9,402 nucleotides of DNA from Gammaproteobacteria bacterium (GTDB taxonomy: Bacteria > Pseudomonadota > Gammaproteobacteria > Chromatiales > Chromatiaceae). The notes under the pieces were generated by a model that saw nothing but the letters and a program-made list of their open reading frames with translations, did not search any database and had not been told where the DNA came from. The stretch covers positions 1 to 9,402 of the forward strand of contig JAGVUH010000685.1 of assembly GCA_019136395.1 (NCBI GenBank), read 5' to 3'. The position numbers and the translations under genes are program-made. Shown one piece after another: positions 1-7,608 of the stretch. How positions within the stretch are numbered: position 1 is the first letter of the stretch; each line of letters opens with the position of its first letter.

Positions 1-1491
1 ACTTGCCACCCATGTAAGGCGGGTTCGCCACCACCGCTCAAACTGCATTGCTAGCAGTTGCGCCTGCTTGACCAAGGGCAGCAAGTCATCTGCTGCGGCC
101 CTGGCGTACATATCCCCACTCTGCTTGACCAATGACAGCACATCCGGCATTACCGTCAGATACGTCTTGAGCTGGTACGGAATCTGGATTAGCGAGCCGA
201 AGGTCTTGGCGTGCGCAAAGGTTTCCACCAGTGCAGTGATGATGGCGCGCTGGATATTGAATGGGGCCAGGTGGGTAGCTAGGTCGTCCAGATTCAGCCC
301 CTTGCTTCCCTGCAGGCTCAGCACGTTGAGATTGGGCGGGTTCTCGGGGTCATTGAGCAGGCGGCGGTCGTCGGCGCGGGCTTTCATCAGCAGCGCAAAG
401 CCGGCCATCTGGGCGGCACGGTCGTCGATGTCCAACCCAAAAAGGTTCTTTTCCAGGATCAGGCGCGGGATGTCGCGCAGTCGGTAGCCGCGCTCCAGGT
501 AGATGGCCTTGAGCACGTCGTAGGCCACGACCAGGATATGGCCCGAGCCGCAGGCTGGGTCCAGCACGGTGATGGACTCGGGATTGAGGGCGTCGCCGTC
601 TTCGCGGATGCGGGTCTGGATCAGCGCGTCGAGCTGAGCCTGCACCTCGGGCGTCTGCTCGGCGGGCTGGATGTAGTAGGGCCACTCGCTGGCCAGCGTG
701 CTGGTGGGGTTGGCCATCAGCCACAGACGGCCCACGCTGTTCTGCACCAGGTATTGCACGATCCAGTTGGGCGTGAAGAGCTGGGTGGCGGCGGGGATGT
801 CCTCGCTCTTGACCACCTTGCCGATGACCTGGTCCTTCTTCTCCGAGATGTAGAACTGGTACAACCAGCCGATGATCTCGATCGCTTGCCAGTCCTCCTC
901 CGGGATGGCGGTGACCAGTTCGCGAATCAGGGAATCGGTCTGCAACAGGCTGTCCGGCAGCAACAGCTCGGTCTCGTCGTCCACGCGCTCGAACAGAAAG
1001 GGCATGGCCCGGTGCAGGGCGCGGCATTGGGCGAGCAGCAGGTCGCGGTACAGGGCCTCGTCCTGGGTGCCGTCCATCTTCTGGGCGATGATCCGCTGGC
1101 GGTCCAGACCCGGCAGCTCGACATGCTGGGCCTGCTCCAGGATCTCCGGCAACGTGCCGCCGGCGGGGTGACTCAGCACCCGGAAGCTATGGTCCAGATA
1201 GCCGTGCAGCTCCATGAAGCGGATGGCGGCGAAGCGGTTGAACCAGGTATAGGCGGCGGCCTCCATGACCTGCTCGAAGCCTTGGCGCCGGATCCGCTCG
1301 GCGAGCCGGGCGCGCTGGGCGCCGACACGCTTGGGATACGCCTGTCCTTCGATGACGACGACCTCGCCCTCCTCGCGTACCGGGGAAATGCCCTTGGCAC
1401 TGAGTCCAAAGCCTGCGGCACGGCGGGTAACGGCGGCGATGAAGTCGCGGCGGGCCTTGGGGGCGTAGGTCTTGAGTTTGGTGGTCTGCAT
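1..1491 (-). CDS. pglX: BREX type 1 adenine-specific DNA methyltransferase PglX, N-terminal part, cut by the window edge and frameshifted near base 38
   Basis: PglX (BrxX) is the N6-adenine methyltransferase that marks host DNA in BREX and is also needed for phage exclusion. The frame from ATG at 1491 stays open to base 1 (497 codons); the intact family protein is about 1200 residues. The start MQTTKLKTYAPKARRDF matches the usual PglX N-terminus. A weak GGGA lies 11 bases upstream of the ATG. The SAM-binding motif DPACGSGH is at residues 311-318 (bases 561-538) and the FGLDID motif near 351-356. The catalytic motif NPPYMGGK is encoded at bases 25-2 but in a different frame from everything upstream. 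In that frame a TGA stands at 40-38, so the frame must change around bases 34-45; one missing base would explain it. The last 10 to 14 codons of the open frame are therefore probably not real protein. pglX is fourth in the operon, 59 bases after brxC. Family assignment is firm; whether the lesion is real or a sequencing error is open. Confidence 0.9.
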   Translation of the reverse strand, partial: MQTTKLKTYAPKARRDFIAAVTRRAAGFGLSAKGISPVREEGEVVVIEGQAYPKRVGAQRARLAERIRRQGFEQVMEAAAYTWFNRFAAIRFMELHGYLDHSFRVLSHPAGGTLPEILEQAQHVELPGLDRQRIIAQKMDGTQDEALYRDLLLAQCRALHRAMPFLFERVDDETELLLPDSLLQTDSLIRELVTAIPEEDWQAIEIIGWLYQFYISEKKDQVIGKVVKSEDIPAATQLFTPNWIVQYLVQNSVGRLWLMANPTSTLASEWPYYIQPAEQTPEVQAQLDALIQTRIREDGDALNPESITVLDPACGSGHILVVAYDVLKAIYLERGYRLRDIPRLILEKNLFGLDIDDRAAQMAGFALLMKARADDRRLLNDPENPPNLNVLSLQGSKGLNLDDLATHLAPFNIQRAIITALVETFAHAKTFGSLIQIPYQLKTYLTVMPDVLSLVKQSGDMYARAAADDLLPLVKQAQLLAMQFERWWRTRLTWVAS

Positions 1492-1550
1492 GGGGGTCAA
1501 CGTCCCTTCAATGGGCAGTGGATCAATCGGTCACCGGAAGAATCTTGCAC

Positions 1551-4500
1551 TCACCGGATCTCGATGCGATCCCCCGCGGCGATAATCTGCTCCAAGGCGT
1601 CACGCAGCTTGTTGAGGTAGGCGTCGATATCGTCCTGCGTCTCCAGGTAGGGCTTGGGCGTCAGCGCGGCGGCCTTGATCACGCGCCGTGGCTTGACGTA
1701 GCTCATGGGCGATTTCTCCTTCACCGCGCCCGGCGGCCGTGTTTTCGGCTTGAGCGCCGCTTCGATCTCCACGAAGGCCGCGTCGGCCAGATCGACGGCG
1801 GTGGCGGCGGCTTGGCCGATATGGGCGATGCTGGTCTGCGTCTCCACCTGGCTCTTGAGCTGCTGTAATGGATGGAGACAACGGTTGCGCAGGTCGTTGT
1901 CGGCCTTGGCGTCGTCCAGCTCGACCTGGACCTTGGCGAGTTGTTTATCGACCTCGGGTAGCACCCGGGCGCGGTGCTCGACGATCAGGGCATCATTGAC
2001 CTGCTCGATCTGCTGGATCAGGCCGGCGGCCTCTTTGATCATCCCATAGGGTGCCGGCGCCTGAAGGATCACCTGGATGCGCTGAAGCGCCGCGGCCGCA
2101 CTGGCGTCCTGCTCCAGCCAGCCGCGGTTGGGCTGGAAGCGGGTCTTGGCCTGACGCAGCTTGTCCCAGCTCGGGCGCTGGTTGTCATTGAAGTTGCGCA
2201 ACTCATGGATGTCGTCGGAGAGGTCGAGCAGGTCGGCCTTGCGGGTGAGGAACTGTTCGATCAGGCCGACGCTCCGGGTTTCGGCGAGCAGTTTGTTGAT
2301 GACGCCGAGGGCGTCGGCAATCGGCTGTCCGCCCGGATAGTGGCCGGTGGCGGCCAGGGTCTGATACTGGCTGAGGTCACCGCGCCAGCGTCCGAGTTGC
2401 TCGCGCAGATGGGCGTCGAGGGCGTCCTCGCCGTCCGGGGGGAGGGTGGCGAAGACGTCCTTGGCTAACTGGCGGGCCTGCTGCAATTGACCGCTGTCGA
2501 CCACCTTGCGCTTGACCAGGCTGATGCGCCGCCACTTGCTCGGCGAACTGAGGGCCTCATGGGCCTTGTCGAGGGCGAGGACATCGCCGTCCATGACCAG
2601 GCTGAGGTCGCCCCGGCGCACCAGGCGCGCCACCAGCAGCACCACCTCCCATTCCGGCCAGCCATAGGGGCGGCGGCCGAAGCGCTCCTGCACCAGGTCT
2701 TCGAGGACCATCTGGCGGCTGGCCTGGCTCATGAGGTCGGCGTACTGGGCCAACTCGTGGATGGCCTGCTGGTTTCCCTGGCCGGCCTCCAGGGAGAAGC
2801 CGAGGTCGTCGCTGTCGCTGGCGCTGAGCACGGCCCGGATCTCCACCTGGGGGTTGGCGGAGAGGTGCGTCAGATAGCCGAGCTTGTTGAAGCTGTTGCG
2901 CACCAGGTAGTTGAGGGCGTCGGCGATGGCCGTGGCGGCCGACGCGCCCTTGGGTTGCAGCGGCTGGCCGACGGCATAGACGGCGGCCTCGCGGCAGAGC
3001 TGTTCGAGTTGCAGGACCAGGCGCTGGCGGCGCTCGCGGTTCTCCTCCTGGCGCTCGCGCAGGATGCGCAGGGTGGTGTGGGAGGCGGTGCCGTCGTTCT
3101 TGCGGCTGACATACTTGTCGGTCTGGATAAAGGCGCGGATCTCCCGGACGAGGCGCTTGTCGTCGTCCAGGCGCAGCAGCAACTGGCCGCCCTCGGCGGC
3201 GCTGTTGAGCAGGCAGCGGGTCTCGTCGTAGAGACCATAGTCGTCCGCCAGGGGGCTGATGACCGAGAGCACCAGGTCGCCATCGGTGCGGCTGCCGTGG
3301 GGGTGCAGGTCGCACAGGCGGGTGAGGCCGAAGTCCTTGTTGTTGCCGGGGAAGCGGTGCTTGCGCAGGCCCTTGAGCACGTCCTCGAAGATCAGCTCGG
3401 CCAGCAGCTTGGTCTCCTCGGCGGAGCTGAGATCCACGTTCTTGATCTCGCGGCTGATGTCGCGCTCCTCGTTGGTGAGGAAGAAGAAGTCCTCGCCGTT
3501 GCGCCCGATCAGGGTCTCGCGCTCCAGGCGCAGCAGGCTGGCCTCGATCTGGCGGCGCAGGGCCAGGCGGTCGGCGTCGATGCGGTCGACGAAGAGCGTG
3601 ACCAGGTTGTCGACATTGCCGCGGATCTCGTCGACGTAGCGGATCAGGAACAGGGTTTTCAGGAGCCGGGCGTCGAAGGGCTCCAGCTTGTCGTTACCCT
3701 CGGCGTTGTCGATGGTGGACTTGACCACGCCTTCGAGGAAGCTCTCGATGGCCGGGTAGAAGCGGTCCATGGGCACCAGCACGCCCACCGCCTCGGCGCC
3801 GAGCTGCACGGCGGCGGACTGGAAGGCGTCGAGCATGGAGCGCTCGCCGCGGGCCAGGTGCAGGCCGGTAACGCCATGGCGACGGATGGCCTCGAAGATC
3901 TTCTGCACCAGTTGGAACTGGTAGGGCGCGAAGGGGTAGACGTTGGCGAAGTCCTGGGCATCGGCATAAGGCTTGAAGGTCATGCCGACGTGGCTGAAGC
4001 TGAGCTGGTGCTTGAGGATGTCGGCGCTGGCGCGGTAGAGCGCGGTCAGCTCGGCCCGGGCGGCGTCGGTCTTGGCCAGCAGGCGCTTCTGGATGACCTC
4101 GTCGACGTTGCCGCTGGACAGCGATAGGCGGGTCTTGAAGCGGCCCTGGATCTTGGAGAAGTCGTTGGCCTTGCTGGCGCGCACCTCGCCGAGGACGGCG
4201 TCGATGTCCTCCTGGGAGGTGACCACCACCCAGGCGCGCCCGCCGCAGGCGGTGCCGAGGTTTTCGGTGATGGTCTGGAGGCTGAGCATCAGGTGGGTGT
4301 CCTGGCCGATGAACTGCCCGATCTCGTCGACCAGGAAGACCAGGCGATGGGCGGGGCCGCGGCTGTCGAGATACTCGCGCACCCAGCCGGCGAAGTTCTC
4401 CACCGTGAGCAGCGCGGCGAAGTCGGCCTCGGCCTTGTCCAGCCAGCCGCGGGCGCCCTCGGGGCTCTTGCCCATGGCGTCGGCCAGCGCCTGCACCATC

Positions 4501-5153
4501 TCGTCGAGGTAGAAGCTGTAGCCGTCGCGCTCGGCATCCCAGGCGACGCCGGCCACGGCGTGGAAGGCGGCCTTGAAGTCGGCGAGCTTGCCAAGGCCGT
4601 CAAGGCGGCGCTCCATGTCGGCGATGTGCGGATGGTCGCCGCTGTAGCCGCGCTTTTCGTTGAAGACCTTGAGGAAGACCCGCAGGATGACGTCGCGCCC
4701 GCTGCCACTGTCGGCCTTGCTGTCGATGTTGAACAGGATGACCTCGGTGTCACCCTTGACGGCGCGCTTGATGTCGCCGGCGAGCATGGCGTCCTGGATC
4801 TTGCCGTCGAAGAAGTCGAGGGCGCGCCGGGTCTGGCCCTGGTAGCTGATCTCGCGGTTCTCCAGCAGGTAGGAGAGGATCTTGAGAAAGTGCGATTTGC
4901 CCGAGCCGAAAAAGCCTGAGATCCAGACCCCGATGAGCCCGAGGATGCGCGGATCGCCAAGGTTGTCGATGGCGTTGAGAAAGGCCGTGAAGAAGCTGCG
5001 GAAGTGCCGATCCAGCTCCTTGGTGACGACGTATTCCTCCAGCTCCTGCCAGACCGAGGCGGCATCGTCCTGATCGGCCTTGATGACCCCGTTGATGGGA
5101 CGGTCGACGGGCTTGCTGAAGAGCGCCCTGATCTGGCTGGGCGGGATCGGCAT
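1551..5153 (-). CDS. brxC: BREX system P-loop ATPase BrxC
   Basis: BrxC is the large AAA+-like ATPase of BREX, needed for phage exclusion; its exact mechanism is not settled. The 1200-residue product fits the family length. Walker A GFFGSGKS is at residues 80-87 and a Walker B-like segment ending VFLVDE at about 272-277. The C-terminal third is rich in charged and Gln/Ala helical sequence that could form coiled coils. I chose ATG at 5153 (MPIPPSQIRALF) because AGGAG at 5165-5161 sits 7 bases upstream and family homology starts there. The same frame is open upstream to an ATG at 5246, but those 31 extra codons lie inside brxB and look unlike protein. brxC begins 10 bases after the brxB stop and is followed by pglX, so it is almost certainly co-transcribed with both. 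No internal lesion was seen. Confidence 0.95.
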   Translation of the reverse strand: MPIPPSQIRALFSKPVDRPINGVIKADQDDAASVWQELEEYVVTKELDRHFRSFFTAFLNAIDNLGDPRILGLIGVWISGFFGSGKSHFLKILSYLLENREISYQGQTRRALDFFDGKIQDAMLAGDIKRAVKGDTEVILFNIDSKADSGSGRDVILRVFLKVFNEKRGYSGDHPHIADMERRLDGLGKLADFKAAFHAVAGVAWDAERDGYSFYLDEMVQALADAMGKSPEGARGWLDKAEADFAALLTVENFAGWVREYLDSRGPAHRLVFLVDEIGQFIGQDTHLMLSLQTITENLGTACGGRAWVVVTSQEDIDAVLGEVRASKANDFSKIQGRFKTRLSLSSGNVDEVIQKRLLAKTDAARAELTALYRASADILKHQLSFSHVGMTFKPYADAQDFANVYPFAPYQFQLVQKIFEAIRRHGVTGLHLARGERSMLDAFQSAAVQLGAEAVGVLVPMDRFYPAIESFLEGVVKSTIDNAEGNDKLEPFDARLLKTLFLIRYVDEIRGNVDNLVTLFVDRIDADRLALRRQIEASLLRLERETLIGRNGEDFFFLTNEERDISREIKNVDLSSAEETKLLAELIFEDVLKGLRKHRFPGNNKDFGLTRLCDLHPHGSRTDGDLVLSVISPLADDYGLYDETRCLLNSAAEGGQLLLRLDDDKRLVREIRAFIQTDKYVSRKNDGTASHTTLRILRERQEENRERRQRLVLQLEQLCREAAVYAVGQPLQPKGASAATAIADALNYLVRNSFNKLGYLTHLSANPQVEIRAVLSASDSDDLGFSLEAGQGNQQAIHELAQYADLMSQASRQMVLEDLVQERFGRRPYGWPEWEVVLLVARLVRRGDLSLVMDGDVLALDKAHEALSSPSKWRRISLVKRKVVDSGQLQQARQLAKDVFATLPPDGEDALDAHLREQLGRWRGDLSQYQTLAATGHYPGGQPIADALGVINKLLAETRSVGLIEQFLTRKADLLDLSDDIHELRNFNDNQRPSWDKLRQAKTRFQPNRGWLEQDASAAAALQRIQVILQAPAPYGMIKEAAGLIQQIEQVNDALIVEHRARVLPEVDKQLAKVQVELDDAKADNDLRNRCLHPLQQLKSQVETQTSIAHIGQAAATAVDLADAAFVEIEAALKPKTRPPGAVKEKSPMSYVKPRRVIKAAALTPKPYLETQDDIDAYLNKLRDALEQIIAAGDRIEIR

Positions 5154-5160
5154 GGGCGTG

Positions 5161-5165
5161 CTCCT
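5161..5165 (-). promoter_or_regulatory. Ribosome binding site of brxC
   Basis: On the minus strand AGGAG ends 7 bases before ATG 5153 and overlaps the brxB TAG stop. It decides the brxC start in favour of 5153 over 5246 and suggests that brxB and brxC translation are coupled. Confidence 0.75.
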
Positions 5166-5739
5166 AATCGACGAGTCTGAAGGCGCGGTAGTAGGGCTTG
5201 TCTTGCAGCGTGCCGAACAGCCGCAGCGACTGGCCGTCGTAGACACCGGGGTAGAACAGCACCAGCGGCGTGCCGCCCATGCGGTGATGCAGGTTGTTCA
5301 GCAGATTGTGCGTGCGCAGCAGGGGATAGGCCGAGCCGATGCCGGAGGCGAGCACCAGGTCCCGCGACTCCGGCCGCGCCTGGTCAGCAAAAGCGGCGGC
5401 GAGTTTGCCGGCATCGAGGGGGGCGGCCAGGGCCTTGAGCAGCGCGGTGTCGCCCTTTTGGGTTTGGAGGTCCAGGGCCTTGGCGTAGAAACCGCGCTCC
5501 TTCAGGTACTGCACGATCAGCGCGAACAGGTTGATGTGCGCGACGAGCAGGCCCGGTCGGCGCTTGGGGAGCTGTTGCAGCAGAAAGGCGATGTGCTCGC
5601 GCATCCGCGGCTCAAGCTCTGGCGGGTAGTCGAAGGCGTAAAAGGGGATTTCGTTGCCGAGGCCACGACCGCTCAGGAAGTCGTCGGCGGTGATGCGGTC
5701 GAGGATCTTGTTCAGACGGGCGTTGAAGTCATTGTTCAT
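5164..5739 (-). CDS. brxB: BREX protein BrxB (DUF1788 family)
   Basis: BrxB is a small conserved protein of type 1 BREX, assigned to DUF1788; its biochemical role is unknown. The 191-residue product has the usual family length. It starts MNNDFNARLNKILDRI and contains segments I associate with this family, such as HINLFALIVQYLKERGF near residues 68-84 and a C-terminal LVLFYPGVYDGQSLRLFG stretch. The ATG at 5739 overlaps the brxA stop as ATGA, and GGGAG lies 7 bases upstream, so translation is probably coupled to brxA. The ribosome binding site is embedded in the last codons of the brxA repeat tail. brxC follows after 10 bases. There are no signs of damage. Confidence 0.93.
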   Translation of the reverse strand: MNNDFNARLNKILDRITADDFLSGRGLGNEIPFYAFDYPPELEPRMREHIAFLLQQLPKRRPGLLVAHINLFALIVQYLKERGFYAKALDLQTQKGDTALLKALAAPLDAGKLAAAFADQARPESRDLVLASGIGSAYPLLRTHNLLNNLHHRMGGTPLVLFYPGVYDGQSLRLFGTLQDKPYYRAFRLVD

Positions 5740-6560
5740 CCGCTTGCTCCCAGAGCCCCGGTCGCTGCCGCAACCTCGCTTGGTCCCCCAACCCCGCTCG
5801 CACTCGCAACCCCAGTCGCTCCAGCGGCCCCGCTCAAATCCGCAGCCCCGCTCGCTTCCGCCACCCAGGTCGCACCCTCAGCCCCGCTTGCTCCCGCCTC
5901 CCCGGTCGCACCCGCAGCCTCGCTTGACCCTGTCACTGCCCCAAGACTCTCGCTATCCGGAGCACCGGCCGTCAGCCGTCGCAGCGTTTCAAATTGGCCG
6001 GCATCCTTGAGAGCAAGGGCGACCTCGGGGGCGAGTCGCAGGGGCAGGAGTCGCCGTTGGCGGGCGTCGGAGAGATAGCCCGCTTCGGCCAGCATGCCAA
6101 AGGCCCGTGTCCGCAGCGTTTCCAGGGTTGCCGCCGACCAGGCGGGCATGTCCGGGTCCCGCGTGCGGCAATCCTCAAGGTACCGATCCCAGTGCTGGGG
6201 CTTCAGGTTTGGCTCGAACCGGCGGAAGAGCGGGCGCAGGACCAGCTCCAGAAAATCGCCCAGGAGGGGGGAGTAATTCACCGTTCCGGCCAGAACCGCA
6301 TGGGTCGCGACCGGCTTGCTACCGTCGCGGATCAGACGCCAGAGCGCGGGGGTAAGCGTCCTGAGACGCCCCCGGATCAGCGTGGCCTTGGTGGATGCCG
6401 TGGTGGGCGAGCGTTTGGCGAGGACGTTATCGACCTCGATGGCCTGCTTCCAGCCCGGGGGGTCGACGCCCCGCAGCAGCAGATCGGCAATGATGCGGCT
6501 CTCCGGCACCATCAGCCCGCCTCGGCTGAAGTTGGCCTTGTAGCGTCCGGCATCGAGCAT
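5736..6560 (-). CDS. brxA: BREX protein BrxA (DUF1819 family) with a repetitive C-terminal tail
   Basis: BrxA is a small, probably DNA-binding, helical protein with a NusB-like fold that opens type 1 BREX operons. The product is 274 residues, while typical BrxA proteins are about 200. Residues 1-200 hold the family core: YKANFSRGGLMVPESRIIAD near the N-terminus, NYSPLLGDFLELVLRPLFRR in the middle, and LRTRAFGMLAEAGYL near 150-163. Residues from about 203 to 274 are a low-complexity Gly/Ala/Ser/Thr/Glu tail made of 12-residue repeats (GATGEAGASGAE type), which is not part of the family core. ATG 6560 is the only start that keeps the conserved N-terminus; no clear Shine-Dalgarno precedes it. 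The gene is first in the operon, 88 bases past a tRNA-Ser, and overlaps brxB by ATGA. Confidence 0.92.
   Translation of the reverse strand: MLDAGRYKANFSRGGLMVPESRIIADLLLRGVDPPGWKQAIEVDNVLAKRSPTTASTKATLIRGRLRTLTPALWRLIRDGSKPVATHAVLAGTVNYSPLLGDFLELVLRPLFRRFEPNLKPQHWDRYLEDCRTRDPDMPAWSAATLETLRTRAFGMLAEAGYLSDARQRRLLPLRLAPEVALALKDAGQFETLRRLTAGAPDSESLGAVTGSSEAAGATGEAGASGAEGATWVAEASGAADLSGAAGATGVASASGVGGPSEVAAATGALGASG
5770..5949 (-). repeat. Five tandem 36-bp repeats encoding the BrxA C-terminal tail
   Basis: Five imperfect units of exactly 36 bases can be laid end to end: 5770-5805, 5806-5841, 5842-5877, 5878-5913 and 5914-5949. On the plus strand most units begin GCAnCC(C/T)CGCT. Each unit encodes 12 residues of BrxA, for example GATGEAGASGAE and GATWVAEASGAA. 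A partial sixth unit runs into the brxA stop (about 5740-5769). Since 36 is a multiple of 3, gain or loss of a unit would keep the frame. The units have diverged, so this is not a fresh expansion. The encoded sequence is small, polar and probably disordered. Confidence 0.85.
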
Positions 6561-6648
6561 TTGGGGTTAACCAGCCTTGGTCTATGAGTCTGCCTGAGAA
6601 GATGGCAATCTAAGTAACTGATAAAAATAAATATCTTATTGTTATGAA
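6561..6648 (-). promoter_or_regulatory. Leader and probable promoter region of the BREX operon
   Basis: This 88-base gap lies between the tRNA 3' end and brxA. Bases 6607-6649 are clearly AT-rich (runs of A and T such as ATAAAAATAAATATC on the plus strand) in an otherwise GC-rich window, as expected for a promoter. I found hexamers only loosely like a -10 box and no convincing -35, so no exact sites are claimed. No GC-rich hairpin with a T run that would end the tRNA transcript is visible, so read-through from the tRNA into brxA cannot be excluded. Confidence 0.35.
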
Positions 6649-6738
6649 TGGCGGAGAGAGTGGGATTCGAACCCACGGAAGGCTTGCGCCTTCACTTGAT
6701 TTCGAGTCAAGCCCGTTCGGCCACTCCGGCATCTCTCC
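6649..6738 (-). tRNA. tRNA-Ser (anticodon CGA)
   Basis: The minus strand folds as a class II tRNA of 90 bases. The acceptor stem pairs GGAGAGA (6738-6732) with TCTCTCC (6659-6653), followed by discriminator G and an encoded CCA (6651-6649). The anticodon stem CTTGA/TCAAG holds the loop CTCGAAA, giving anticodon CGA for UCG codons. A long variable arm, GAAGGC-GCAA-GCCTTC, is diagnostic for serine. The T-arm contains GGTTCGAATCCC. All parts are intact. Confidence 0.97.
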
Positions 6739-6783
6739 AGACGCCCGTCAACCCTTGTGGTGGGGTAACCCCTGGCGGCCGTC

Positions 6784-6789
6784 ATTATA
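6784..6789 (-). promoter_or_regulatory. Probable -10 box of the tRNA-Ser promoter
   Basis: The minus strand reads a perfect TATAAT at 6789-6784, 45 bases upstream of the tRNA 5' end, which would give a leader of roughly 38 bases. The best positions 15-19 bases further upstream match TTGACA poorly. Just upstream lies a small inverted repeat, GCGGT-AAA-ACCGC at 6812-6824, of unknown role and without a following T run. Confidence 0.45.
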
Positions 6790-6852
6790 CGAATGCCCGG
6801 GAGAAATGCATGCGGTAAAACCGCCCGGAAAAAAGCCGCCCCTGGAAAGGTC

Positions 6853-7608
6853 TCAGACCGCCAGGCTCATGACGACCAGGGACAGGGTCTCGACGATCTC
6901 GATCAGGGCGCCGGCCGTGTCGCCGGTGGTGCCGCCAATGCGGTTGATCATCGTCCGGCGCAGACCGACGAAGATGGCCAAGGCCGTCAACAGCGCTAGC
7001 ACGCCCATCGGCCCCGCAACCAGCGGTAACAGGAGGCCTACCAGGATCAAGACCCTCTTGGCCGGGCGTGGGGGCAGGCCAGCCGCCAGGGCGGCGCCCA
7101 GCCCCCCAGGGCGGACGTAAGGGGTGGTCAGAAACAGCAAGGGGAGGGCGGTCCGGCCCAGTAAGGGCGCCAGGAGCAGCGGCAGATAGGCGCCGGACTC
7201 CAGCAGGGTCGCCAGGGCGGCGAATTTAAGCAGCAGGATCAGGACCAGACCGGTTACGCCTTGGGGGCCGCTGCAGGGGTCCTTCATCAGGGCCAGGGTA
7301 CGTTCGCGGTCTCCCCGGCCGCCGGCCCAGGCGTCGATCATGTCGGCGAGACCATCCAGATGGAGGGCGCCGGTGAGCCCAACCCACAGGCCAAGGACCA
7401 GGGCGGCCGCCAGGACGGGCGCGACGCCGGTCATCAACCAGCCCCCCACCAATAGCCAGCCGCCGGCGACGAGCAGGCCGCCCAGCAGCAGACCAACCAG
7501 GGGGTAGTAGAGCAGGGATCTACCCAGGTCTGTGGTCGACAGTTCGCCGGTGAGGCGAACCGGAAGGCGGGTCAGGAATTGCAGGGCGATGAGGAAGGGG
7601 CGGATCAT
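6853..7608 (-). CDS. cobS: Adenosylcobinamide-GDP ribazoletransferase (cobalamin synthase)
   Basis: CobS is an integral membrane enzyme that joins adenosylcobinamide-GDP to alpha-ribazole or its 5'-phosphate, releasing GMP, at the end of B12 synthesis. The 251-residue product has the family length. It shows the conserved N-terminus FLTRLPV (residues 11-17), the signature HLDGLADMIDAW (83-94), and R-x-L-x-L-MKD followed by G-x-x-G (about 103-117). Several long hydrophobic segments (around 34-77, 125-150 and 190-215) fit membrane helices. ATG 7608 overlaps the stop of the upstream phosphatase gene as ATGA and has no strong ribosome site of its own, so translational coupling is likely. It is the last cobalamin gene before the tRNA. 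Confidence 0.95.
   Translation of the reverse strand: MIRPFLIALQFLTRLPVRLTGELSTTDLGRSLLYYPLVGLLLGGLLVAGGWLLVGGWLMTGVAPVLAAALVLGLWVGLTGALHLDGLADMIDAWAGGRGDRERTLALMKDPCSGPQGVTGLVLILLLKFAALATLLESGAYLPLLLAPLLGRTALPLLFLTTPYVRPGGLGAALAAGLPPRPAKRVLILVGLLLPLVAGPMGVLALLTALAIFVGLRRTMINRIGGTTGDTAGALIEIVETLSLVVMSLAV

Noticed and set aside
538..1620. Plus-strand open frame of 360 codons
   Set aside because: It is antisense to pglX, whose conserved motifs on the minus strand show which strand is coding.
2487..4127. Long plus-strand open frame of 546 codons
   Set aside because: It lies entirely antisense to brxC. Its Val/Ala/Gly/Leu/Glu-rich composition is what a GC-rich antisense frame gives, and it has no recognisable domain.
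5154..5246. Upstream start of brxC at 5246
   Set aside because: The extra 31 codons overlap brxB in another frame and look unlike protein, while AGGAG at 5161-5165 fits ATG 5153.
5080..6078. Plus-strand open frame across brxB and the brxA tail, with AAPLA/APVAP repeats
   Set aside because: The repeats are the antisense reading of the 36-bp units in brxA; brxA and brxB on the minus strand are clearly the real genes.
6812..6860. Possible Rho-independent terminator after cobS
   Set aside because: There is a small inverted repeat (6812-6824) and a separate T6 run on the minus strand, but the T run comes before the hairpin and not after it.
6644..7120. Plus-strand open frame beginning MNGGESGIRTHGRL
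   Set aside because: It is the reverse complement of tRNA-Ser continued through the cobS 3' end. This peptide start is a well-known false product of antisense tRNA-Ser.
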